Of a stretch of 30,392 nucleotides of DNA, positions 24,273 to 30,392 are shown one piece after another. A program made the translations under genes and the position numbers. The notes under the pieces are model-generated. The model had not been told where the DNA came from. It ran no database searches and saw only the letters and a program-made list of their open reading frames with translations. Positions within the stretch are counted from its first letter, which is position 1, and each line of letters begins with the position of its first letter. Source of the stretch: a virus; IMG/VR virus record IMGVR_UViG_3300032288_006023, positions 1-30,392 of that record; one strand, given 5' to 3'.

Positions 24273-24434
24273 ATGAAAACGAAGAAAGAAATAAAGAACA
24301 TTAAAATTGACCCTGCAGTACACGAAACCTTAAAAAAATACTGCGACAAACGAGGATTAAAAATTTATAAATTTCTTGAAAGTTTGATATTAGAAAAGTG
24401 TAAAGAAAAGAAAGATATCTATGGCGAGGGTTAA
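24273..24434 (+). CDS. Ribbon-helix-helix (CopG/Arc-like) small protein
   Basis: A 53-aa protein read on the plus strand, opposite to all other tail genes. The pattern KNIKIDPAVHETLKKYCDKR, G-L-K, then IYKFLESLILEKCKEK is a typical ribbon-helix-helix fold: one short basic strand, then two helices with the turn at RGLK. Members bind DNA as dimers and often repress their own promoter. It is convergent with the gp15-like gene (4-nt overlap of the ends) and divergent from the sheath gene with a shared 118-nt gap. It has its own TATTTATA box and a palindrome just before its ATG. The assignment as a DNA-binding regulator is by fold only; its target is unknown. Confidence 0.72.
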   Translation: MKTKKEIKNIKIDPAVHETLKKYCDKRGLKIYKFLESLILEKCKEKKDIYGEG

Positions 24435-25471
24435 ACTAACTTGCAATCAAACTCAATAGTTGCTTCCTGACTATTGTTATCTTTTACTATTTCGACCCTT
24501 AAAATATCATTTGTTGTTATCTGTATTTTTTGAACATCACTACCATAATAGTCATCATTAATAAAAACATCGTAGGTATCGACATTATTAGATTTAAGAA
24601 AAGTTAAATCTGCGGTAAAATCAATTCGTTCATTCAAAATAGTATTACCCGAAACAAATAAAAAGTTTCTTAAAAACTCATCAGGATTTTCAGGATATTG
24701 TTTTCTTTTTTTCTTTAACAAAGAAGTATCTAATTCCATAAGTTGTACCACTCTGGAAATTGCTGGTTTAACCTCAAATTCTTCTTCATCAATAAGATAA
24801 CCTAACATTGTAAAATCATAATTTTGAATAAAATATTTTCTTGATTCTAAAGTTGTTTGAGATTCGTCTGAAATATTATTTAAAATAATTGGAACATATT
24901 GTCCTTTAATAAAAGTATATGCTTGTCTAGATGAAAACTTTTGCATAATTACTTTGTTAAGTTCATTAAGTTCTCTCATTCTATTGCAAATAATTTTTAC
25001 ACTATAGTTAATATCTACAGGAACTGGTTGTGGAATGGTATATATGTCCATTCCCTGTTCGTTACCATCCCAAGTTGGGACCGATGCATAATAAAATTGT
25101 TTTCTGTTTGGTATTGTATATTGTAATGATGGGTTTGTTCCAAACTTAACTTCGGGCTGTCTAACAACTGTAATAAATGGAGGTTCAGGATTGTAATCAA
25201 GATTTGTGAAAAAAGCTGTTTCAGAATATTGAGCCCAATTCTGAGTTGTGATAATAATATCCAACATAGGAATAATCTTACCAGCAGTAACAACTTTCAA
25301 ATCATCCTTAACAAAATCCAACATCCCCCTATCCAAATCAGCATGAAGAACCGATTTAGGAAGATAAGTACCATCTTCATTAATATATTCCAATAACTGT
25401 TCTCTCCTTGCAGAAAGTGTTTTCTTAGGAACTAATGGTAATGTTGGTTTAACTTGTTTTGGTAATGGCAT
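24431..25471 (-). CDS. gp15-like tail completion/sheath-stabiliser protein
   Basis: A 346-aa protein. The centre has the order seen in T4 gp15-type tail-terminator proteins: IPMLDIIITTQNWAQY (about residue 88), a beta hairpin ending in LQYTIPNRKQF, a long helical segment VKIICNRMRELNELNKVIMQ (about 158-177), YVPIILNNISDES (about 191-203) and a strand-loop FIQNYDFTMLGYLIDEEEF. gp15 caps the tail tube and sheath top and joins tail to neck. In T4 gene 15 also lies near 13, 14, 18 and 19, and here it is next to the sheath gene in the same direction. The C-terminal 100 residues look like an added beta domain. The start (25469-25471) follows the upstream stop by one base. Assignment is from pattern and order, not from strong identity. 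Confidence 0.55.
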   Translation of the reverse strand: MPLPKQVKPTLPLVPKKTLSARREQLLEYINEDGTYLPKSVLHADLDRGMLDFVKDDLKVVTAGKIIPMLDIIITTQNWAQYSETAFFTNLDYNPEPPFITVVRQPEVKFGTNPSLQYTIPNRKQFYYASVPTWDGNEQGMDIYTIPQPVPVDINYSVKIICNRMRELNELNKVIMQKFSSRQAYTFIKGQYVPIILNNISDESQTTLESRKYFIQNYDFTMLGYLIDEEEFEVKPAISRVVQLMELDTSLLKKKRKQYPENPDEFLRNFLFVSGNTILNERIDFTADLTFLKSNNVDTYDVFINDDYYGSDVQKIQITTNDILRVEIVKDNNSQEATIEFDCKLV

Positions 25472-25472
25472 G

Positions 25473-25886
25473 TTATTCTTTAACTATGAATAATTTATTT
25501 TTTGAATTTATCATATCAACTTCTGATGCCCCAAAAATTGGTTCTTTTGTTGATTTAATTACGAAAGAATCATATTTGTATGGGTCATATGTAACAATCA
25601 TATCATTTGGTTCTTCTGGCAGATTTTCACATGGATATTCACAATATTCTAACAAATCACCAATTACAAATGCATGAACATTTTTTCTTTGTTCCCCTCT
25701 AACTTTTTCCTTACCACCCTGCCTAACTCTAAATTCAACATCTCCCAATTTTACGTAATCAGCATGCATAATAACCTTACCTTGGTAACTTACCGAAAAA
25801 GTGTGTTTGTGTAAGTTATAATAAACCATAACCCTTTTACCCAAAAACAAATTTTCAAATTGCGATTCCGTAATTAATATATTCAT
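25473..25886 (-). CDS. Small protein with N-terminal LITES tag
   Basis: A 137-aa protein starting MNILITESQF, a short N-terminal tag also hinted at in other products of this window. The body has VYYNLHKHTFSVSYQGKVIM, then DVEFRVRQGGKEKVRGEQRK and NVHAFVIGDLLEY. I recall this pattern from uncharacterised phage proteins but cannot name a function. Two cysteines lie close together (EYCEYPCEN). It sits between the neck-like and gp15-like genes with a 1-nt overlap and a 1-nt gap, so it is co-transcribed and co-translated with head-tail joining proteins. It may be a virion protein; the tag could be a prohead protease site. Confidence 0.68.
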   Translation of the reverse strand: MNILITESQFENLFLGKRVMVYYNLHKHTFSVSYQGKVIMHADYVKLGDVEFRVRQGGKEKVRGEQRKNVHAFVIGDLLEYCEYPCENLPEEPNDMIVTYDPYKYDSFVIKSTKEPIFGASEVDMINSKNKLFIVKE

Positions 25887-26398
25887 TATATTCCTCTAAA
25901 TTCATTTTCACTTACCCATGTGGCAGTCACCGTTCTATAGAATGGTTTATAACCAGCATAAGTGTGTTTATTATCCGATTTAACGTATCCATCGTCACTG
26001 ACAACATAGTATCTAACTCTACTCTCACTTTCGTAATACCCCAAATAATCTCCCAAAAATATTTCAACACCCAAATCATCAAGAGTTTTTTGATATAAAC
26101 TAAATTTCATATTACCTGGCTCTTGTTGTTCTACCTTAGAAGTACCTAACAATTTATTAGTTGGTGCCATTACTTGAACCAGTCCTTTTAATTCAATCGG
26201 TGCTAAAAATTGTATTCCGTCTTCCAAAACCTCACCATATACCTTATCAGTTTCTGTTTTCCTTCTATCAATACGATAAAGAACAACGGTGAAGTTCATA
26301 TCACCTAATAACCATTCTTCACCCATACCAATATCTAAAGCATAATCTTCCCCACCAAAGAATTTACCAAGACGTGTTATCGGAACTAATTTTTGCAT
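25886..26398 (-). CDS. Neck/head-tail connector-like protein
   Basis: A 170-aa protein with FTVVLYRIDRRKTETDKVYG (about residues 36-55), a central beta-rich part, DDLGVEIFLGDYLGYYESES (about 111-130) and YAGYKPFYRTVTATWVSENE near the C-terminus. This pattern, with a linear stretch of YRID and EIFLGDYLGYY, resembles neck or connector proteins (gp13/gp14-like) of T4-like phages. It is the first gene of the leftward late block, with a TATTTATC box 5 nt before the ATG. The downstream gene begins on its last base (TAATG). The neck role is inferred from position before gp15-like and sheath genes. Confidence 0.5.
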   Translation of the reverse strand: MQKLVPITRLGKFFGGEDYALDIGMGEEWLLGDMNFTVVLYRIDRRKTETDKVYGEVLEDGIQFLAPIELKGLVQVMAPTNKLLGTSKVEQQEPGNMKFSLYQKTLDDLGVEIFLGDYLGYYESESRVRYYVVSDDGYVKSDNKHTYAGYKPFYRTVTATWVSENEFRGI

Positions 26399-26403
26399 AT
26401 ATT

Positions 26404-26411
26404 GATAAATA
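26404..26411 (-). promoter_or_regulatory. TATTTATC box upstream of the neck gene
   Basis: The minus strand reads GTATTTATCAATATATG, so the box ends only 5 nt before the ATG. If it is a -10 promoter element the transcript would be leaderless or nearly so. The same TATTTATCAATA is found before the sheath gene. It lies in the 48-nt divergent gap that also precedes the SET gene. Confidence 0.45.
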
Positions 26412-26446
26412 CATTATAGTTTATTATATTTTCACCAAAATAGTTT

Positions 26447-26845
26447 ATGGTTATAACAACTCCTATCAAAATTTATTTGGATAAAAGCCCAATTCACGGG
26501 TGGGGAGTGTTTGCAAATCAATCAATTGCTGAAAATGAAATAATTGAGATTTGTCCCGTGATTGATATGGGGATATATTTTGGTGATGTTTCACATATCT
26601 TAATTGACTATAGATTTAATTGGCCACAAGGTACTCCAAATTATGAAAAACAAGTTGTTTGTTCGGGATATGGTATGATGTATAATCATAGTGAAAACCC
26701 AAATGCCGCTTGGCGTTCAAATGAAGAAAACAATACTTTTGAATTTTATAGTATCAAACCTATTAGACCACAGGAAGAAATTTTTATTTGGTACGGTGAT
26801 ATGAATTATTGGAATGACGGCAGGACCCATACAAATGTAATATGA
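26447..26845 (+). CDS. SET-domain protein (lysine methyltransferase-like)
   Basis: A 132-aa compact SET domain. The signature parts are present in order: HGWGVFA (residues 17-23, the GWG loop that binds S-adenosylmethionine), YNHSENPNA (79-87, the NHxxxPN core motif) and IRPQEEIFIWYGDMNYW (106-122) with the closing Tyr. SET proteins transfer a methyl group from SAM to lysine side chains of proteins. There is no pre-SET or post-SET zinc region, so it is a minimal SET like the chlorovirus vSET. It diverges from the neck gene with a 48-nt gap and overlaps the SNF2 helicase by 4 nt (ATGA), so the two are translationally coupled. The substrate is unknown; phage or host DNA-binding proteins are candidates. 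Confidence 0.85.
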   Translation: MVITTPIKIYLDKSPIHGWGVFANQSIAENEIIEICPVIDMGIYFGDVSHILIDYRFNWPQGTPNYEKQVVCSGYGMMYNHSENPNAAWRSNEENNTFEFYSIKPIRPQEEIFIWYGDMNYWNDGRTHTNVI

Positions 26846-28599
26846 CTTTTGAAGCTCCATTAGAATCTAAGGCATTAACAATACTTGAAACCTATGAAGG
26901 TGCAAACAATTATTTGCTTGAACTAAAAAGAAAATCACAAGTTAATAAGAAGTTCTACCCAACAAGAAATCAGGCGGAATATATTATAAACAACCACGAC
27001 AAACAGCCAAAGGTTGCGAAGAAATGGGTAATACTTGATGCATATTTCGCTCAGAAATTGGCTGATGATAAGTTATACACCGAAATACCTGAAAAGGTTT
27101 GGGTGGAAAAATTACTGGCGGAAAAAGATAAAGCGTTTCATATTTGGGGTAAGGTTTTTGAATCAGAACAACTACATGATTTTTGGCTTCCAAAAGCTTC
27201 GATAATTAAAGATAACACGGTTAAAGACGTGGTTATCAGTTATGAAAAATATTCTAAAAGACCTCCCTTATCTCATCAAAAAGAAGCCATCCAAAAGTTG
27301 GTTGAAAACAAAAAATTCATCTTGGCCGATGATATGGGTCTTGGTAAAACTACATCCACTATTATCGCGGCTCTTGAAACAGGCGCAAAAAAAATCTTAA
27401 TTATTTGTCCAGCAACATTAAAAATAAACTGGAAGAGGGAAATTGAAAATTATTCGGATAGGTCTGTTTATATTGCCGAAGGAAAAAACTTTGACGGTAA
27501 TAACGACTTTGTAATAATAAATTACGACATCATAAAAAACTTTCACGATGCTAAGAAAAAAGATGAATCGCAAATTCTTGCTGCCAATTTTGATTTGGTG
27601 GTCATTGATGAAGCACACTATATCAAAAATGCTCAAGCCCAAAGAACAAAACTGATAAATGATATTGTTAAAAATATTGAACGACTTTGGTTGTTAACAG
27701 GAACTCCCATGACTTCCCGTCCAATTGATTATTATAATCTACTTAGCTTGATAGATTCGCCAGTTGCCAAAAATTGGATGGCTTATGTCATAAGATATTG
27801 TAGTGGATACCAATTCAAAGTTGGTCCACGAAAAGTATGGAACGTCATGGGGGCTTCCAATTTGGAAGAATTGCGTGACAGAACATTAGGACTTACCTTA
27901 AGAAGATTAAAAGAAGATGTTTTAGATTTACCTGATAAAATTATCACTCCTGTTTATTTGAGATTAAAGTCAAAAGAATATGAAGAGGTGATGGGTGAAT
28001 ACTATAATTGGTATGATAAAAATCCTGACGAATCTAAATCTTTGACGGTTCAGTTTACCAAACTAACAAAAGTTAGGCAAATCATTGCAGATGAAAAAAT
28101 CACACAGACAATTGAACTTGCGGAAAACATTTTAGAACAGGATAAAAAAGTTATTATATTTTGTAACTTCACAGATTCATTAAATAAAATTTGTGAACAC
28201 TTTGGAAAATCTGCAGTTAAACTTGACGGCTCCATGTCCAAAGCAGAAAGACAATTTTCTGTTGACCAATTCCAAGAAAACGAAAAGGTAAAAGTTTTTG
28301 TCGGGAACATTAAAGCTGCTGGTGTTGGTATTACACTTACCGCAGCAGAAGCTGTTATTATGAATGACCTATCGTTTCTTCCATCAGACCATTCCCAAGC
28401 TGAAGATAGAGCATACAGATACGGACAGAAAAATAATGTATTGGTTTATTACCCAATTTTTGAAAATACAATCGAAGGTGTTATCTACGATATTCTAGCA
28501 AATAAAAAACAAGTTATCTCAACGGTGTTGGGAGATAATCTAAATAGTGGTGACGCAGCAGAAGAAATACTAAAAAGAATTAACGAACTTCGGCCTTAA
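26842..28599 (+). CDS. SNF2-family DNA helicase/translocase
   Basis: A 585-aa superfamily 2 ATPase of SNF2 type. Motifs in order: Q-like HQKEAI (residues 145-150), Walker A DDMGLGKT (163-170), DEAH (256-259), LTGTP (285-289), the C-terminal lobe IIFCNF (439-444), GVGITLT (495-501) and QAEDRAYRYGQ (520-530). The DEAH plus RxGQ motif VI is diagnostic of SNF2/SMARCAL1-type double-stranded DNA translocases, which remodel protein-DNA complexes or fork structures. The N-terminal 140 residues are unassigned. It overlaps the SET gene by 4 nt. It lacks zinc fingers or nuclease domains. In bacteria SNF2 proteins occur in defence systems, and in phages near replication genes; its job here is unknown. 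Confidence 0.92.
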   Translation: MTFEAPLESKALTILETYEGANNYLLELKRKSQVNKKFYPTRNQAEYIINNHDKQPKVAKKWVILDAYFAQKLADDKLYTEIPEKVWVEKLLAEKDKAFHIWGKVFESEQLHDFWLPKASIIKDNTVKDVVISYEKYSKRPPLSHQKEAIQKLVENKKFILADDMGLGKTTSTIIAALETGAKKILIICPATLKINWKREIENYSDRSVYIAEGKNFDGNNDFVIINYDIIKNFHDAKKKDESQILAANFDLVVIDEAHYIKNAQAQRTKLINDIVKNIERLWLLTGTPMTSRPIDYYNLLSLIDSPVAKNWMAYVIRYCSGYQFKVGPRKVWNVMGASNLEELRDRTLGLTLRRLKEDVLDLPDKIITPVYLRLKSKEYEEVMGEYYNWYDKNPDESKSLTVQFTKLTKVRQIIADEKITQTIELAENILEQDKKVIIFCNFTDSLNKICEHFGKSAVKLDGSMSKAERQFSVDQFQENEKVKVFVGNIKAAGVGITLTAAEAVIMNDLSFLPSDHSQAEDRAYRYGQKNNVLVYYPIFENTIEGVIYDILANKKQVISTVLGDNLNSGDAAEEILKRINELRP

Positions 28600-28612
28600 A
28601 TAACTTTTGGAT

Positions 28613-28620
28613 TATTTATA
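28613..28620 (+). promoter_or_regulatory. TATTTATA box upstream of the SOD fusion gene
   Basis: An exact TATTTATA on the plus strand, 20 nt before the ATG at 28641, in the 41-nt gap after the SNF2 gene. Same sense and similar distance as in the minus-strand late genes. Confidence 0.5.
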
Positions 28621-28640
28621 TCTAAATAGATACTCCAAAT

Positions 28641-30179
28641 ATGAAGAGATTAGAGAAGAAAATTCAACAAGTCGAAAAACAAATTATCGAAACCCACATC
28701 ACCAAAGAAAAAGAATTGTTGATTACAGAAATGAAAAAAATCGGAATAGAAGAATTACCTTATTCCTACTCAGCCCTTAGACAATTTATTGACCCTGAAA
28801 CAATGAACATCCATTATAATAAACATTATAAGGGATATGTCGATAAATTAAATAACGCCCTGTCCAAGAAAAAATATGGTGATTTAGAATTAGAACAGAT
28901 TATCAAAACAATTTCACGTTTTGATAAAACAATAAGAAATAATGCTGGTGGTGCATTTAATCACGCATTGTTTTGGAATATGTTAACCCCAAAACCAAAA
29001 AAACTTGAAGGGGAACTTTATAAAAAAATTACAAAACAATTTGGAAGTTTTGCCGAATTCAAAAAGAAATTCGAAACAATATCCAAAGAAAGATTTGGTT
29101 CAGGATGGGTATGGCTTATCCTTACGGCAAAAAATACCTTGAAAATTATGTCGACCCCAAATCAAGATAATCCTTTAATGAACGTAATTGAAGGTGGGGG
29201 ATTTCCAATTCTTGGATTGGATTTATGGGAACACGCCTATTATCTAAAGTACAGAAACAAAAGAGACGAATATATTTCCAATTTTTGGAAAGTTGTTAAT
29301 TGGGATTTTGTTTCTAAACTATATCAAATGAAAACAGAAACAAAACTTTTAGAATCAATTGAAATGGGTAAAGTAATAACAGAATCGGTAGACGCTAAAT
29401 TTTGTGACTCAAAAGAAGTTTTATTCTATAAAGATTTAATAAACAACAGTAGAGTTAAAAAAATATATCAGGACGGAGTTACGGATGTATTAAAAAATGT
29501 GTTTAGTCAGTTTTGGGTTGAAGGTGATACAAAAGAAATGTCAGGATTTTATGGTGTTGAATCTAAAGAAGGAAGGTCCCTACTAAATAATTTAAACACA
29601 AATTTTAATGCATTTTGTTTATTAGTTAGAGCAGTGAATAAAGAAATTGAAAAAATCGATAGACAAGATAAGATATTTGATTTTAGTAAAAAAGAAAATA
29701 GAACACCCAAAGAAGTACAAAGGTTCATAAGTGCATTAAATCATTTCAAAAAGAATGTTTTTACAAAAAATAATGAAGATTTTATCAATATTATAAAAGT
29801 ACTTAAAAAATTGTGGGATAGAGGTCAAAAATCTGAAAACAGTGTTCATAAAAAATTAGAAGATTATTTTGAAGGTAATGCTGAAATTGAAAAAATTGGG
29901 GGTCATGGTCAAAAAGAAGACGCGTTTAAAGGTGTGGACATGTTGATAAAGATGGGCGGTAAAGTTTATACATCACAAATCAAACCATTTTCAACCGTGT
30001 CAATTGCTGATAATAAAGTTGAATTGTTTGATACTGGTAATGTTAAACCATATAATGTTGATTGGTTAATATTTATACAACCCAAAACAAACAAAATTTT
30101 AATTTTTGATAATAAACCTATCAGTGACAAGGGCCAATATATATTTAATTTGGATTCACTTAAACACGAAATAGAATAA
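28641..30179 (+). CDS. Mn-type superoxide dismutase fused to PD-(D/E)XK-like region
   Basis: A 512-aa fusion. Residues 1-35 form a charged helical extension with LITE (27-30). Residues about 36-235 are a complete Fe/Mn superoxide dismutase: metal ligands His58 (NIHYNKHY), His108 (FNHALFW), Asp194 and His198 (LDLWEHAYY), gateway His62 and Tyr66. Gly104 and Gln175 (PNQDNPLM) at the metal-specificity positions indicate the Mn type. It would turn superoxide into oxygen and peroxide. Residues 236-512 are extra. The C-terminal part shows a Glu-rich helix HKKLEDYFEG (403-412), GVDMLI (431-436), a Q-x-K strand VYTSQIKPF (442-450) and YNVDWLIFIQ (471-480), the order of a PD-(D/E)XK nuclease. MGKVITESVD (242-251) looks like an internal tagged start. 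The gene has its own box; the nuclease call is an inference. Confidence 0.85.
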   Translation: MKRLEKKIQQVEKQIIETHITKEKELLITEMKKIGIEELPYSYSALRQFIDPETMNIHYNKHYKGYVDKLNNALSKKKYGDLELEQIIKTISRFDKTIRNNAGGAFNHALFWNMLTPKPKKLEGELYKKITKQFGSFAEFKKKFETISKERFGSGWVWLILTAKNTLKIMSTPNQDNPLMNVIEGGGFPILGLDLWEHAYYLKYRNKRDEYISNFWKVVNWDFVSKLYQMKTETKLLESIEMGKVITESVDAKFCDSKEVLFYKDLINNSRVKKIYQDGVTDVLKNVFSQFWVEGDTKEMSGFYGVESKEGRSLLNNLNTNFNAFCLLVRAVNKEIEKIDRQDKIFDFSKKENRTPKEVQRFISALNHFKKNVFTKNNEDFINIIKVLKKLWDRGQKSENSVHKKLEDYFEGNAEIEKIGGHGQKEDAFKGVDMLIKMGGKVYTSQIKPFSTVSIADNKVELFDTGNVKPYNVDWLIFIQPKTNKILIFDNKPISDKGQYIFNLDSLKHEIE

Positions 30180-30185
30180 TTAAGA

Positions 30186-30193
30186 TATTTATA
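30186..30193 (+). promoter_or_regulatory. TATTTATA box upstream of the gene at 30199
   Basis: An exact TATTTATA on the plus strand, ending only 5 nt before the ATG at 30199 and 6 nt after the stop of the SOD fusion gene. As for the neck gene on the minus strand, the short distance suggests a leaderless transcript or a role in translation. Confidence 0.45.
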
Positions 30194-30198
30194 TCATT

Positions 30199-30392
30199 AT
30201 GGCAGTAATTCCAGAACCAGAAAGAAGTAAAATTTATACGAGAGTTAAACACCTATTAGGTGCTCCGTTAAGAAGTGTAGAACTTGAAGATGAAATGATG
30301 GATTCCTTAATGGAATTATCTATTCAGGACTACGAAGAATATATTTTACAGTGGTTAATTGACTCTCAGTGGGTTAACCTTGTAAATCTTAA
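30199..30392 (+). CDS. Structural-like protein, N-terminal fragment
   Basis: The first 64 codons of a gene that continues past the window end. The protein starts MAVIPEPERSKIYTRVKHLL, then GAPLRSVELEDEMMDSLMEL and SIQDYEEYILQWLIDSQW. This N-terminal helical pattern, with a short domain ending in WLIDSQW, recalls phage structural proteins found near portal and neck genes, but I cannot name the family with certainty. It would place a second, rightward block of virion genes after the SET-SNF2-SOD cassette. The ATG is 19 nt after the SOD fusion stop codon. Confidence 0.6.
   Translation, partial: MAVIPEPERSKIYTRVKHLLGAPLRSVELEDEMMDSLMELSIQDYEEYILQWLIDSQWVNLVNL

Noticed and set aside
1-30392. tRNA genes, CRISPR arrays, insertion sequences or integrase/attachment sites
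   Set aside because: No cloverleaf-like sequence, regular spaced repeats, transposase motifs or integrase were seen by reading both strands; a tRNAscan or repeat search was not possible here.

Overview
This is a roughly 30 kb, AT-rich piece of a contractile-tailed (T4-like, myovirus-type) bacteriophage genome. The evidence is a continuous block of neck, tail sheath, tail tube, tail-assembly-chaperone, tape-measure and baseplate genes next to a gp32-like single-strand DNA-binding protein and a UvsX-type recombinase. No bacterial housekeeping genes, tRNAs, insertion sequences or CRISPR arrays were seen. Almost no start codon has a Shine-Dalgarno sequence; starts lie in A/T-rich leaders instead. 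This is typical of Bacteroidota genes, so a Bacteroidota (flavobacteria-like) host is a reasonable inference, but it is not proven.

Layout. Positions 1-26398 are read from the minus strand, so in transcription order (right to left) they run: neck-like protein (25886-26398), a small unknown with an N-terminal LITES tag, a gp15-like tail-completion protein, tail sheath (gp18-like, 1070 aa), a HAD-family protein, tail tube (gp19-like), a gp26-like tail-assembly/baseplate chaperone, an overlapping 59-aa gp51-like ORF in the +1 frame, the tape measure, two giant baseplate proteins (1694 and 2475 aa) flanking a LysM/gp53-like protein, three small unknowns (two proline-rich), the gp32-like SSB, an unknown, UvsX, and the start of a 5'-3' exonuclease/NYN-like protein cut by the window edge. 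One small gene goes against this block: a 53-aa ribbon-helix-helix protein on the plus strand (24273-24434), between the sheath and gp15-like genes.

Positions 26447-30179 on the plus strand form an accessory cassette that diverges from the neck genes: a SET-domain protein, an SNF2-family helicase overlapping it by 4 nt, and a 512-aa protein that fuses a complete Mn-type superoxide dismutase to a C-terminal region resembling a PD-(D/E)XK nuclease. A further structural-looking gene starts at 30199 and runs off the window.

Regulation visible in the sequence. A sense-oriented TATTTATA box, or a close variant, lies 5-33 nt upstream of ten genes on both strands and is a candidate phage late promoter. 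Only the SSB gene has a full TTGACA-17-TATATT promoter. Strong hairpins with T-runs follow the SSB, tube and sheath genes and sit only 9-12 nt before the next start codon; the ribbon-helix-helix gene has a similar palindromic hairpin. These look like attenuators that separate very highly expressed products from their downstream neighbours.
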